A DNA stretch of 64,000 nucleotides from an uncultured Lachnospiraceae bacterium (GTDB lineage: Bacteria; Bacillota; Clostridia; Lachnospirales; Lachnospiraceae): NCBI GenBank assembly GCA_910585555.1, contig CAJUFU010000011.1, positions 1 to 64,000 on the forward strand, in the 5' to 3' direction. Both the position numbers and the translations under genes were made by a program. This document shows, one piece after another, positions 33,176 through 41,651 of the stretch. Every line of letters begins with the position of its first letter. The first letter of the stretch is position 1. The notes beneath the pieces were generated by a model. The model was not told the origin of the DNA. It ran no database searches and saw only the letters and a list, made by a program, of their open reading frames with translations.

Positions 33176-34292
33176 AGTTTTATTACAGTTGGAAAGCATG
33201 GGAATCGACACCATTGCAGGCGTACCGGATTCCACATTGAAGCAGTTTTGCGACGGCCTGCAGACATATAAAGGCAGCCTGCGGCATTATGTGACAGTCA
33301 ATGAGGGCGCGGCAGTGGGAGTAGCCATAGGGACATATCTTGCTTCCGGAAAGCCGGCCTGTGTGTATATGCAAAATTCCGGTATCGGCAATATTGTGAA
33401 TCCTCTGGCATCTTTGGTCAACGGGGATGTGTACGGAGTTCCCATGCTTTTTATTGTGGGATGGCGGGGAGAGCCCGGTGTCAAAGATGAGCCCCAGCAT
33501 GTGTTTCAGGGGAAGATTACCTGTGAATTGTTTGAGACCCTTGCTGTCACTTACAGCGTGATTGATCAGAACACGTCGGAAGAGGAGATGGAGGCCATTC
33601 TGCAGGAAGCAGGATTGGTTTTGGAGAGAGGAGAGCAGTTTGCCATTATCGTAAAGAAGGGGACTTTTGAGAAAGAGGCGCCTTTTTCCTGGTCCAATGG
33701 CAACCCGATGGAGCGGGAAGAGGTGTTAGGACATATTCTACAGGCGTTGCCCCGGGAGACGGCGATTGTATCTACCACCGGCAAGATATCCCGTGAGTTG
33801 TATGAACAGAGTGACAGAATCTATGGCAATCATGAAAATCTCTTTATGACAGTGGGCGGTATGGGACATGCGTCTATGATTGCCCTGGGTGTGGCAGCAA
33901 AAAGACCGGATAAAACGGTAGTCTGTATTGACGGTGATGGTGCGGCCCTGATGCATATGGGGGCGATGCCCTTTATAGCGTCCCAGGGGCTTGAAAATTT
34001 CTATCATATTGTCATTAACAATATGGCCCATGAGTCAGTGGGTGCTATGCCAACGGGCTGCCAGCAGACATCTTTTGCAGATATCGCCGGTGCGGCCGGG
34101 TACAGGGTTGTAGATAAGTTTAAAACCCTGGGGGAAGTAGACCAGATTGGCAAACGTATTTTGGAGGAGAAAGGGCCTGTCCTGTTTGAAATTCCTGTGG
34201 CGCTGGGGGCCCGGGCAGATCTTGGGAGACCGAAGGAGAGCGCTAAGGAAAATAAGGAAACCTTTATGGAGTTTTTAAAAAAATGTCAATAA
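33162..34292 (+). CDS. aepY: Phosphonopyruvate decarboxylase
   Basis: A 376-residue thiamine-diphosphate enzyme of the phosphonopyruvate/sulfopyruvate decarboxylase family. It converts phosphonopyruvate to phosphonoacetaldehyde, the irreversible step that pulls the PEP mutase reaction. The N-terminal GIDTIAGVPDSTLKQFCDGL and VNEGAAVGVAIGTYLASGK bind the pyrimidine end. The TPP diphosphate motif is CIDGDGAALMHMGAM to VINN, with Asp257 at its start. The ATG overlaps the LicC-like gene by 14 bp. The full set of mutase, decarboxylase and transaminase is present, so 2-aminoethylphosphonate can be made. Confidence 0.92.
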   Translation: MKASKVLLQLESMGIDTIAGVPDSTLKQFCDGLQTYKGSLRHYVTVNEGAAVGVAIGTYLASGKPACVYMQNSGIGNIVNPLASLVNGDVYGVPMLFIVGWRGEPGVKDEPQHVFQGKITCELFETLAVTYSVIDQNTSEEEMEAILQEAGLVLERGEQFAIIVKKGTFEKEAPFSWSNGNPMEREEVLGHILQALPRETAIVSTTGKISRELYEQSDRIYGNHENLFMTVGGMGHASMIALGVAAKRPDKTVVCIDGDGAALMHMGAMPFIASQGLENFYHIVINNMAHESVGAMPTGCQQTSFADIAGAAGYRVVDKFKTLGEVDQIGKRILEEKGPVLFEIPVALGARADLGRPKESAKENKETFMEFLKKCQ

Positions 34293-34311
34293 TAAAAGGG
34301 TAAGGATAAGT

Positions 34312-35040
34312 GTGATTTATATGCAAAACGAATGGAAGAGTCTGTGGAATAAAAGACATGGTGAATTGGATAAGATGGGGGAAGCGGCTGATAATCGAAA
34401 GATATTTCTGGAATTAAAAAGAAGTAACGGATTTGATGTGGTAAATGAACTGACATATGATGCCTTGTACGGACAGTATGCGGAAACGAAGAAGAATCTG
34501 TGTCCTCCCAGACTGCAGGGAGGGATTAGAAGTGTGTACGAAGTCGGATGTGGAGCGGGGGCTAATCTGTTTTTATTTGAAGAGGAACAGATTCGAACCG
34601 GCGGCATAGATTATTCTGAGGGATTGATTGATACGGCTAAACAGGTGCTGAAGACAGAAGATCTTATGTGTGGGGATGCGGTCTCCATGCCCGTTATGCC
34701 CAGATACGACAGCTGCTTTTCTAACAGTGTGTTTTCCTATTTCCCAGAGGAGGCATATGCCTTAAAGGTTTTGGAAAAAATGTATGAAAAGGCGGAATAC
34801 AGTATTGGGATTTTGGATATCCATGATATTCAGCAGAAGGAAGCCTTCATCAAATACCGTGAAGAAATAGTACCGGATTATCACGAGCGGTATAAAAATC
34901 TGCCAAAATTGTTTTATTCCAGGGAATTATTTGAAAAATTTGCCAAAGATCATAATATGGAAATCATGTTTCAGGAATCTGCTATGGAAGGGTATTGGAA
35001 TAATAAATTTGTATTTCATTGCTACATGTACAAGAAATAG
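34312..35040 (+). CDS. SAM-dependent class I methyltransferase in the phosphonate operon
   Basis: A 242-residue methyltransferase with an N-terminal substrate-binding segment and a Rossmann core. Motif I is YEVGCGAGANLFLFEEEQI, followed by GGIDYSEGLIDTAKQ and a FSNSVFSYFP motif near post II. Its position 19 bp after the decarboxylase suggests it acts on the phosphonate product, for example N-methylation of 2-aminoethylphosphonate, or on the decorated polymer. Nothing in the sequence shows which. GTG 34312 is favoured since AAGG lies 6 bp upstream. An ATG three codons later is also possible. Confidence 0.8.
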   Translation: MIYMQNEWKSLWNKRHGELDKMGEAADNRKIFLELKRSNGFDVVNELTYDALYGQYAETKKNLCPPRLQGGIRSVYEVGCGAGANLFLFEEEQIRTGGIDYSEGLIDTAKQVLKTEDLMCGDAVSMPVMPRYDSCFSNSVFSYFPEEAYALKVLEKMYEKAEYSIGILDIHDIQQKEAFIKYREEIVPDYHERYKNLPKLFYSRELFEKFAKDHNMEIMFQESAMEGYWNNKFVFHCYMYKK

Positions 35041-35118
35041 AAAGCTGATATTGCAGAATGCAGTAATAGGAAGTATGGCTGAGGCGATTCTGAAAGAGGA
35101 AGGAGTTTTACAGGCAGC

Positions 35119-35568
35119 ATGAGCAGGAGAAAAAAGCGCAGAAAGAAAAAGGGTTATGGCATGATAGTATTCTTAAGCCTGCTGATTATAGCCTGTATTG
35201 CAGTCATTATCGGGATTGCCAGTGGCTCCCTCACGAATAAAGTCAAATCCGTTGTGAAAGAAAAGGTGACACAGGAGGTCATGGAACAGGCTGTCCAGAA
35301 AGCACTGGAGAGCAGTGGTAATCCCCAGGCGGCCCAAAAGGCGGAAGAAATTATAGGAACGATGGAAGAGGCCGACAAGCAGAAAGCGGAAGAGATTATT
35401 GAAAAATACGCGGACAGTGATACCTTATCAGACTGTCTGGAGATAGTAAGCGATGGGGTGAATGAAGAGTCCTTGGAAGAGATAAAGAATTATTTGGAAA
35501 ACAATGTATCGGCTGATGACCAAGCTCAGTTGGAGGAATTGTACCGAAAATATAGTGAGGGTTATTAA
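35119..35568 (+). CDS. Small single-pass membrane protein, unrecognised
   Basis: A 149-residue protein. It begins with a very basic segment (SRRKKRRKKKGYG), then one membrane helix (about 14-34), then a charged, helical, Glu/Lys/Ala-rich extracytoplasmic part that looks like a coiled coil or helical bundle. No family is recognised. The positive-inside rule places the C-terminal part outside. It lies 78 bp after the methyltransferase, before a strong terminator, so it may be the last gene of the phosphonate operon. The ribosome site is distant (AGGAAGGAG about 14 bp upstream), so the start is less certain. Confidence 0.6.
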   Translation: MSRRKKRRKKKGYGMIVFLSLLIIACIAVIIGIASGSLTNKVKSVVKEKVTQEVMEQAVQKALESSGNPQAAQKAEEIIGTMEEADKQKAEEIIEKYADSDTLSDCLEIVSDGVNEESLEEIKNYLENNVSADDQAQLEELYRKYSEGY

Positions 35569-35605
35569 ATAATAAAAGATAGTCGTATAGGAAAGTGCAT
35601 TATGG

Positions 35606-35638
35606 AGGTGTCTGTCAGTGGTGGCAGGCGCCTTTTTA
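35606..35638 (+). terminator. Terminator closing the phosphonate operon
   Basis: AGGTGTCTGTC (35606-35616) pairs fully with GGCAGGCGCCT (35623-35633) including G-U pairs, followed by a T-run. Confidence 0.8.
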
Positions 35639-35674
35639 TTGGTGCACAAGGAAGCTTATTAATATAAATGAGGG

Positions 35675-35723
35675 TTGACATATGTATACCCAAAGGGTAA
35701 TATTAGGTATACATGAGTATACC
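35675..35723 (+). promoter_or_regulatory. blaI-type promoter with overlapping operator
   Basis: TTGACA (35675-35680), exactly 17 bp, and TAATAT (35698-35703) form a near-consensus promoter. A perfect 9-bp inverted repeat ATGTATACC/GGTATACAT (35682-35690 with 35706-35714) spans it. A third GTATACC half-site lies at 35717-35723. The layout suits repression by the BlaI-type regulator encoded just downstream. Confidence 0.75.
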
Positions 35724-35766
35724 GAATACAAAAGAAACAGGAAACCAGACAGAAAATGGAGGAAGA

Positions 35767-36165
35767 ATGCAGATGGTCAGTTTGTCGGATGGAGAATGGA
35801 AAATCATGAATTGTCTCTGGGAGCGGGAGAGTACGATCACGGAACTGAAAAATATGCTGCGGGAGGAGACGGGATGGGATAAACACATTGTTATCACAAT
35901 GCTTTCCAGGATGGAAAAGAAAGGCGCCATCGCACACAGAGAGGGCGGCCGGGCGAAAGTGTTTTATCCGCTGGTGTCTAAAGAGGAAGTTTCCATGCAG
36001 GAGACGCGCGGATTCTTACAGAAAGTGTATCGCGGAAGTCTTGGTATGATGGTTAATGCCATGGTGGAAGATCAGGCTTTATCGGAGGAAGAAATAGAAG
36101 AACTCTATGATATCTTAGGGCAGGCGAAAGCATCTGCAGATCGGAAAAGAGAGAGGAACTGCTAA
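35767..36165 (+). CDS. BlaI/MecI-family repressor
   Basis: A 132-residue winged-helix regulator of the BlaI/MecI (penicillinase repressor) family. LSDGEWKIMNCLWERESTITELKNML, the VITMLSRMEKKGAI recognition region and the AHREGGRAKVFYPLVSKEE wing are typical. The C-terminal dimerisation helices contain the region normally cleaved by a BlaR-type protease. The ATG at 35767 is preferred because GGAGGA lies just upstream. An in-frame ATG at 35713 lies inside the operator, almost at the transcript start. The partner M56 protease follows 33 bp later. No beta-lactamase or PBP gene is next to the pair. Confidence 0.88.
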   Translation: MQMVSLSDGEWKIMNCLWERESTITELKNMLREETGWDKHIVITMLSRMEKKGAIAHREGGRAKVFYPLVSKEEVSMQETRGFLQKVYRGSLGMMVNAMVEDQALSEEEIEELYDILGQAKASADRKRERNC

Positions 36166-36198
36166 TACATACTGGCGCGATAAACGGGAGGAAATGCA

Positions 36199-38496
36199 AT
36201 GGCTTATAACATGAAAGAAATCATAATCACGGTATCTGTCCTGATTCTATGTATTATGCTGGTCCGGCGGATATGCAGAAGAAAGATTGGCAGCAGATTC
36301 CAGTATGCACTCTGGTTTCTGGTGGTGCTTCGTTTGATGATTCCAGTGTCGATACCAGTCAGTCTGCCCATGGCAGGGTTTATAGATATATATCACCTTA
36401 TCGGGTTAAATACGGATGATATGGTAGAACAGTTGGAAAAACCAATTCAGGTTACAATGAATTCCCAAAGAGGCATCTATCATTTGTTGGCGGATGATGA
36501 TATCTACACGGCCGATGATGATTTTATGAAGTCCGACGGTCCCAGTGTTGCATTTATGGTGGGGCATCTTCGTTATAGCTGGCTGGATGTATTGGGTACA
36601 ATATGGACAGGCGGCATGGTTGTGGCAGCGGCGTGGATTTTTGTCACCAATTGGACATTTAGCCGTAGGCTGAAAAAGAACCGCAGGGTGATGGAGCTTT
36701 CCGAGCAGGAGGCATCCGCACTGCAAGAGAAGCTGCCGCGAAAGATTGCCGGGATGTATGGCCGTGTTACAGTTTATCTTGTGGAGGACTTAGTATCCCC
36801 CTGTCTTTACGGGCTGCCGGGCCGGGAAGCAGTTTATCTACCACCGGAGACTGCAAAGAATACGGACCGGTTATGTCATGTATTAACGCATGAGCTTTGT
36901 CATAAAAGGCATGGGGATAGTTTCTGGGGGATTCTCCGGGGGTTACTTGTGACAGTGTATTGGTTTCATCCCCTTGTTTGGGCGGCGGCAGTCCTGTCAA
37001 AGCGGGATTGCGAATTAGCCTGTGATGAGACAGCACTTTTATTATTGGGTGAGGAGGAGAGAATTTCTTATGGAGAGACCCTTCTTTCCATTATCACCAA
37101 GAAGGGGCGGGTCAATGATCTGCTCTGCAATGCGACGACTATGACTGGCAGTGGAAAAAGTGTTAAGGAGCGCATCGGTGTGATTGCGAAGGAGCCCAAA
37201 GTCCTACGCACTGCTGTGGCTTTGACGGCAGTGATAATAGGTGTGGTTTTTGCGTTTGCTTTTACGAAGAGCCATGAAAGTGTCAAGATTATGGTTTTCG
37301 GTCAGGACATGGACACTGTGGCAGGAGCGGATATGCAGATACCTCTGCCTGAGAGCATTCGAGGCCTTTGTGGACAGGTGACGGAGAAAGAAAATGAGGA
37401 TGTAATTATTTATCATGCAGAGTCAAGACAGGAAGTGGGAAGATTTGCCAGAAGGAGTCTCAAAGATACTCTGCAGTTAGTTGATGAAGGACGGCGCGTG
37501 GTGCCTATAGGTGATTATGGAGATAATTATCTGTTAAAAGCGTATATGGGGTTTGCCGGAGGCGTTGTGAGTGTGACACAGCACACTTACACACCAGCGG
37601 AAGAAGATGAGGGCGTGTTACAGCATGAGGATATTATAATACCTGAAGATTCGGACGAAACAAATGCCGTGCCGGGGACGGACAGCAATACAGAAACCAC
37701 CCATGTCTACGTGCCGGGAACAGATAGCGATGGGACACAGATTCCGGCCCCGGAGGAGACGGAACACTATACCATTTTTCTGCCCTACGAGGAAGGGCAG
37801 AGTCTGGAGGCGGAAGAACTTGCTGTAGAGTATCTCCCTAATGAAGAGATTACCACAACAGTAATTTATCCAGCCAAGGAGATTAACGTAGATGAACTGT
37901 CCCATAGGGGATGTTATGTCTATATCAAGGCCGATTACGGTAAAGTGGAGGACAGATATTATCAGGATATGGAGAGGGCTAATGAAGCATTGGAGAAGGC
38001 TACAACGGATGTGGTTGTGTTAAGCCTCAACGGGGAGATACGGGAGGAATTGCTGGATGATTTGACAAAAAACCGGACGCTCTATGTGGGAGATAATGTC
38101 AAGGTAAGCGCCCTGGTCAATGCGCTTCCGGTGCCGCCAACCCTTAATTTCAGAGGCGACCTTTCTTTGCAGACAGTAAGCAAGCCATATTCTCTTCGGT
38201 TTGCATATGAGAAAACCACCAGCAGTATTTCCCAGGAAGACTTGGATATGATATATTTTAATGCCGCTATGCTATTCTATGCGATTGGAAACGTGGAGGA
38301 GATTACGATGGATGTCAGACAGCCTTCTGGCAGTGACGTGGAGACTTCACTTTATATTTATCATAGGGCAGATATGGAAGAGACTTTTGAAGGCTTATCG
38401 GAGGCAGATTACGAGAATGAAGAGCTGTTCCGGCAGGGACTTTCGGAATTACATGCCGCAGTGGTGGAGCATATCCGCTCGCAAAATAAGCAATAG
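36199..38496 (+). CDS. BlaR1-like M56 metalloprotease with long extracytoplasmic domain
   Basis: A 765-residue membrane protein. N-terminal helices (about 5-25, 35-55 and 130-155) flank an M56 zinc-protease domain with HELCH (His231-Glu232) and WFHPLVWAAAVLSKRDCELACDE. A further helix (about 333-355) leads to an extracytoplasmic region of about 400 residues. In BlaR1/MecR1 this place holds a penicillin-binding domain with an SxxK motif. I do not recognise that domain here, so the signal may not be a beta-lactam. The expected action is cleavage of the BlaI-type repressor encoded before it. GGAGG lies 7 bp upstream of the start. Confidence 0.82.
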   Translation: MAYNMKEIIITVSVLILCIMLVRRICRRKIGSRFQYALWFLVVLRLMIPVSIPVSLPMAGFIDIYHLIGLNTDDMVEQLEKPIQVTMNSQRGIYHLLADDDIYTADDDFMKSDGPSVAFMVGHLRYSWLDVLGTIWTGGMVVAAAWIFVTNWTFSRRLKKNRRVMELSEQEASALQEKLPRKIAGMYGRVTVYLVEDLVSPCLYGLPGREAVYLPPETAKNTDRLCHVLTHELCHKRHGDSFWGILRGLLVTVYWFHPLVWAAAVLSKRDCELACDETALLLLGEEERISYGETLLSIITKKGRVNDLLCNATTMTGSGKSVKERIGVIAKEPKVLRTAVALTAVIIGVVFAFAFTKSHESVKIMVFGQDMDTVAGADMQIPLPESIRGLCGQVTEKENEDVIIYHAESRQEVGRFARRSLKDTLQLVDEGRRVVPIGDYGDNYLLKAYMGFAGGVVSVTQHTYTPAEEDEGVLQHEDIIIPEDSDETNAVPGTDSNTETTHVYVPGTDSDGTQIPAPEETEHYTIFLPYEEGQSLEAEELAVEYLPNEEITTTVIYPAKEINVDELSHRGCYVYIKADYGKVEDRYYQDMERANEALEKATTDVVVLSLNGEIREELLDDLTKNRTLYVGDNVKVSALVNALPVPPTLNFRGDLSLQTVSKPYSLRFAYEKTTSSISQEDLDMIYFNAAMLFYAIGNVEEITMDVRQPSGSDVETSLYIYHRADMEETFEGLSEADYENEELFRQGLSELHAAVVEHIRSQNKQ

Positions 38497-38706
38497 AAAT
38501 AATTTTAAAAAAATTTTAAGAAATTATGTAACCTTTTATTAATTTTCCCACTCTAATAATATAGATGTATAAAAGGAAACATCCGACCGGTTTTAGAGAT
38601 ATTTTAAAGATTTCTCAACTATAATAAATGCAGATGAGATTGTCAGTGCCGTAAGGCGCACAGATACCGGTGGCCGGATGAAAGTTACTAAAGAGGGGAA
38701 TTATAA

Positions 38707-39933
38707 ATGGGGCAGCTACAGAGGGATGGCAGGAGAAGTGCTCGGCAGGAAACCATAGAACTATGGGAGATGGACACAGAGAGGACACGCAGTCCACGGC
38801 AAAGACAAAGAAGTCAGCCGCGGCCGGTGAGAGAAGGGCAGCAGAGAAGGACTCAGTGGGAGGGAGAATCCAGACAGGGAAGAAGCAGACAAGAGAGAGA
38901 ATTCCCACAGGAGAGAAGAGAACGGCAGGCCAGGGAATCTCGGCAAGAAAGACCGTCCAGACAGGGCAGAGAGATACAACAGATTGGTCAGTCACGTGCA
39001 GGCAGGGAATCCGGTCAAAGAAGGCAGACAGGCCATCCCCGGCAGGGCAGAGAGATAGAACAGATTGGCCAGTCCCGTATGGCCAGAGAATCCGGTCAGA
39101 GAAGACCGTCCAGACAGGCGAGGCCGCAACGGTCCAGGTCGAGTACTTATGGTCAGGAGGAAGATTTACAGTTTGTGTTGCCGGTGGAGTATCCCCAGGC
39201 AGGAAATCCCCGGCCGGTGCAGTCCATGAAACGCCGCAGGGTAAGGCGCAGGAAAGAGATTATCAGTAAGGTGGTGGTCTTTCTCTTTGTGGTGCTGTGT
39301 CTGGCGCTTATCTATCAGGCGACGGGAGCTGTCTATCGTTATATTCACCGTGATTGGACGAGCGAAACAGTACAGAAAGATGAAGGAATTATAAGTACAC
39401 TGTCGGACAAATTAAACGGTAAGAAGATAGTACCGCCGGAAATCCTGGAAGATTACCTGGATGTCAATGAATATTCCAGACCTGGGACGAAGCTTCGTAA
39501 GGTGAAAAGTGTGTTCGTTCACTATACGGCAAACCCGGGAACGTCAGCCCAGCAGAACCGCAGTTATTTTGCAAATCTGGCGGAAACACATGAGCGGTCC
39601 GCCAGCGCACATTTTATTATTGGATATGAGGGGGAACTGGTACAGTGTATTCCGCTTGATGAGCAGGCTTATGCGGTGGCCACTAGAAATGAGGATTCCG
39701 TTTCTATTGAATGTTGTTATCTTGCCCAGGACGGTTCTTTTACGCCGGAAACCTACGAGACTTTGTTACATACACTGGCGTGGCTTTTGGAGGAATATGA
39801 TCTTAACACAGAAGATATTCTGCGGCATTATGATTGCGGCGGCAAGAAATGTCCGCTTTATTATGTGGAAAATGAGGGTGCCTGGGAGCAGCTGTTAGCA
39901 GATGTGGAGGCATATGAAACACCAACAGAATAA
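38707..39933 (+). CDS. N-acetylmuramoyl-L-alanine amidase with Arg-rich cytoplasmic region
   Basis: A 408-residue type II membrane protein. Residues about 1-185 are predicted cytoplasmic and extremely rich in Arg, Gln, Gly and Ser, with a duplicated 27-residue unit. One membrane helix follows at about 190-212. The C-terminal Amidase_2 (T7 lysozyme/PGRP-like) domain spans about 260-405. Zinc ligands are visible in FVHYTANPG (His) and LRHYDCGGKKCP (His, Cys). The enzyme would cut the bond between muramic acid and L-alanine in peptidoglycan. The basic tail may bind nucleic acid, acidic lipids or a regulator, which is inference. Confidence 0.82.
   Translation: MGQLQRDGRRSARQETIELWEMDTERTRSPRQRQRSQPRPVREGQQRRTQWEGESRQGRSRQEREFPQERRERQARESRQERPSRQGREIQQIGQSRAGRESGQRRQTGHPRQGREIEQIGQSRMARESGQRRPSRQARPQRSRSSTYGQEEDLQFVLPVEYPQAGNPRPVQSMKRRRVRRRKEIISKVVVFLFVVLCLALIYQATGAVYRYIHRDWTSETVQKDEGIISTLSDKLNGKKIVPPEILEDYLDVNEYSRPGTKLRKVKSVFVHYTANPGTSAQQNRSYFANLAETHERSASAHFIIGYEGELVQCIPLDEQAYAVATRNEDSVSIECCYLAQDGSFTPETYETLLHTLAWLLEEYDLNTEDILRHYDCGGKKCPLYYVENEGAWEQLLADVEAYETPTE
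38962..39123 (+). repeat. 81-bp in-frame tandem duplication in the amidase gene
   Basis: Units 38962-39042 and 39043-39123 encode 27 residues each, beginning RQGREI(Q/E)QIGQSR and containing RESGQRR. The surrounding codons also repeat RQ/RESR-type motifs. Confidence 0.8.
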
Positions 39934-39949
39934 TAGAATATAAGAGAAG

Positions 39950-39990
39950 CGGAAATTTTTGGAAAATAACTGAAAATTTTCGTTTTTTTT
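39950..39990 (+). terminator. Terminator after the amidase gene
   Basis: CGGAAATTTT (39950-39959 region) pairs with AAAATTTTCG (39973-39982 region, one G-U) and is followed by eight T (39983-39990). Confidence 0.75.
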
Positions 39991-40142
39991 ATGATAAGAA
40001 GTCTATTTTAAATATCTTCAGTATAAAAGCAGATTATAAATAAATGGATATATTACGATAAGTTTGTGTGGAAATGGGTGCTATTAGGTGATACAATAAC
40101 TATATATAGGATTTATAGGTTGAGAGAAAGGTAGTGTTGATC

Positions 40143-40550
40143 ATGATGAAGGAATCTGATGTTATTTTTGAACCGGCCGACGACAGATCAGACCGTAAGC
40201 ATATACTGATCATTGATGATGATGTATCGGTATTGAAGACGCTGCGCTACCACCTGCAGGATACTTACAGGGTGTCTGTGGTCAATTCTGGGAAGGTGGC
40301 GTTGGATTTTTTGCTGAAACATAAGCCAGACCTAATTTTGCTGGATTATCTGATGCCTTTGTACAATGGGGCGGCTGTCCTTAAGATTATTCAGAGCAGA
40401 GAGGATACGAAGGATATTCCTGTCCTTTTCCTGACAGGACAATCTGACATGTCCACGGTGACAGAATGCCTTGCATTAAATCCAGCGGGGTATATAGTAA
40501 AACCAATATCTAAAGAAGCTTTACTTGGGAAGCTGGAAAGTGTTTTGTAG
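40143..40550 (+). CDS. Single-domain response regulator (CheY-like)
   Basis: A 135-residue stand-alone receiver domain. The acidic pocket is in LIIDDDVS, the phosphorylated Asp in DLILLDYLMPLYNG, Thr in LFLTGQ and Lys in IVKPISK. It has no output domain, so it likely acts by protein contact or phosphorelay. ATG 40143 is chosen, with GAGAAAGG about 10 bp upstream. The preceding GTG and TTG are too close to that site. A receiver-Hpt protein follows after 3 bp. No histidine kinase is encoded nearby. Confidence 0.85.
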   Translation: MMKESDVIFEPADDRSDRKHILIIDDDVSVLKTLRYHLQDTYRVSVVNSGKVALDFLLKHKPDLILLDYLMPLYNGAAVLKIIQSREDTKDIPVLFLTGQSDMSTVTECLALNPAGYIVKPISKEALLGKLESVL

Positions 40551-40553
40551 CGT

Positions 40554-41648
40554 ATGGGAAGAGGAGAAAATGAGGTAAAAGAAGGACAAGAAATTGCGTT
40601 CACGGCTCCTAATGCCAGGATTTTGATTGTGGATGACAACAGAGTGAGTCTGAAAATGGCTAAGGGGCTGCTCAGACCTTATCAGATGCAGGTGGATACG
40701 TCTGAGAGCGGAAGACAGGCTGTAGAGATGGTGCAGGATGGCGCTTATGATCTTGTGTTCATGGACCATCTGATGCCTGAAATGAATGGTGTGGAGACCG
40801 CCAAGGCAATTCGGGGGTTAGAAGGAGAACAGTATAAGAAATTGGCGATTGTGGCAATGTCAGCTAATGTAGACCAGGAGAATCTGGAACTGTTCCAGCA
40901 ATCCGGCATCAATGATTTTGCGGTGAAACCTGTTGAAAGGCATAATCTGAACGAGATTTTATACAAGTGGCTGCCGAAGGAGCTGCTGGTTTTTGAACAA
41001 GAAGAAATATCGGATGGACAAGAATCTCCCGAACAAGAAGATCTGTCGGACTGGCAGATGGATGGCATCGACGTGGAGGTCGGTATGGCTTATTCCGACA
41101 ATGACCGGGCTCTGTACCTTGAGGTGTTGACAGATTTTGCTGACAATATTTTAGAGAATGTAGAACAGATTGAGCGCGCTTTAGAAGACAAAGATATTAC
41201 CGCATACATTATGGTGGTTCATTCTCTAAAAAGTGCCGCAAGATATCTGGGCGCCGTGACAGTAGCGGATAAAGCACAAGCGCTGGAAGCTGATGCCAAG
41301 AGAGGAGATTGGCAGGCTGTGGAGAGGGAAACACCGGAACTTCTGTTAATTTACAGGAAGTTATATGAAAGTATAGCGCCTTATCATCTTGACAGATCTT
41401 ATACCGGAAAGAGGAAGCGTTTTGACAAAAAGGCGGTATATGAGCTTCTTGTAACATTGGATAAATATATGGAAGAATATGATATAGACGGCGGTGAAGA
41501 AATTGTGTGGGCATTGCAGGAGTATGAACTTGGGAAAACATGGTCAGGCCGCAGGGACAGGATTATGAAGGCTATAGATCAGTTTGACTATGATGTCTGT
41601 AGGAAAGAGGCGCTTTCCTGGAAATTGGCGTTGGAAAAGGAGACGTAG
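40554..41648 (+). CDS. Receiver-Hpt phosphorelay protein
   Basis: A 364-residue protein. It has an N-terminal receiver domain (LIVDDNRVS, phosphorylation Asp in DLVFMDHLMPEMNG, Lys in AVKPVERHN). An acidic linker and an Hpt domain with the phosphorylatable His in MVVHSLKSAARYLGA follow. About 100 further residues of helical character end the protein. Such parts are usually found at the end of hybrid kinases (BarA/EvgS type). Here they form a separate protein without the kinase. It lies between a CheY-like gene and an AraC regulator with 3-bp gaps, so the three are one operon. Confidence 0.85.
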   Translation: MGRGENEVKEGQEIAFTAPNARILIVDDNRVSLKMAKGLLRPYQMQVDTSESGRQAVEMVQDGAYDLVFMDHLMPEMNGVETAKAIRGLEGEQYKKLAIVAMSANVDQENLELFQQSGINDFAVKPVERHNLNEILYKWLPKELLVFEQEEISDGQESPEQEDLSDWQMDGIDVEVGMAYSDNDRALYLEVLTDFADNILENVEQIERALEDKDITAYIMVVHSLKSAARYLGAVTVADKAQALEADAKRGDWQAVERETPELLLIYRKLYESIAPYHLDRSYTGKRKRFDKKAVYELLVTLDKYMEEYDIDGGEEIVWALQEYELGKTWSGRRDRIMKAIDQFDYDVCRKEALSWKLALEKET

Positions 41649-41651
41649 AGG

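Noticed and set aside
38763..39269. A 168-codon open frame overlapping the amidase gene in another frame
   Set aside because: It arises from the Arg/Gln-rich repetitive codons of the amidase, has no ribosome site and no recognisable protein features.
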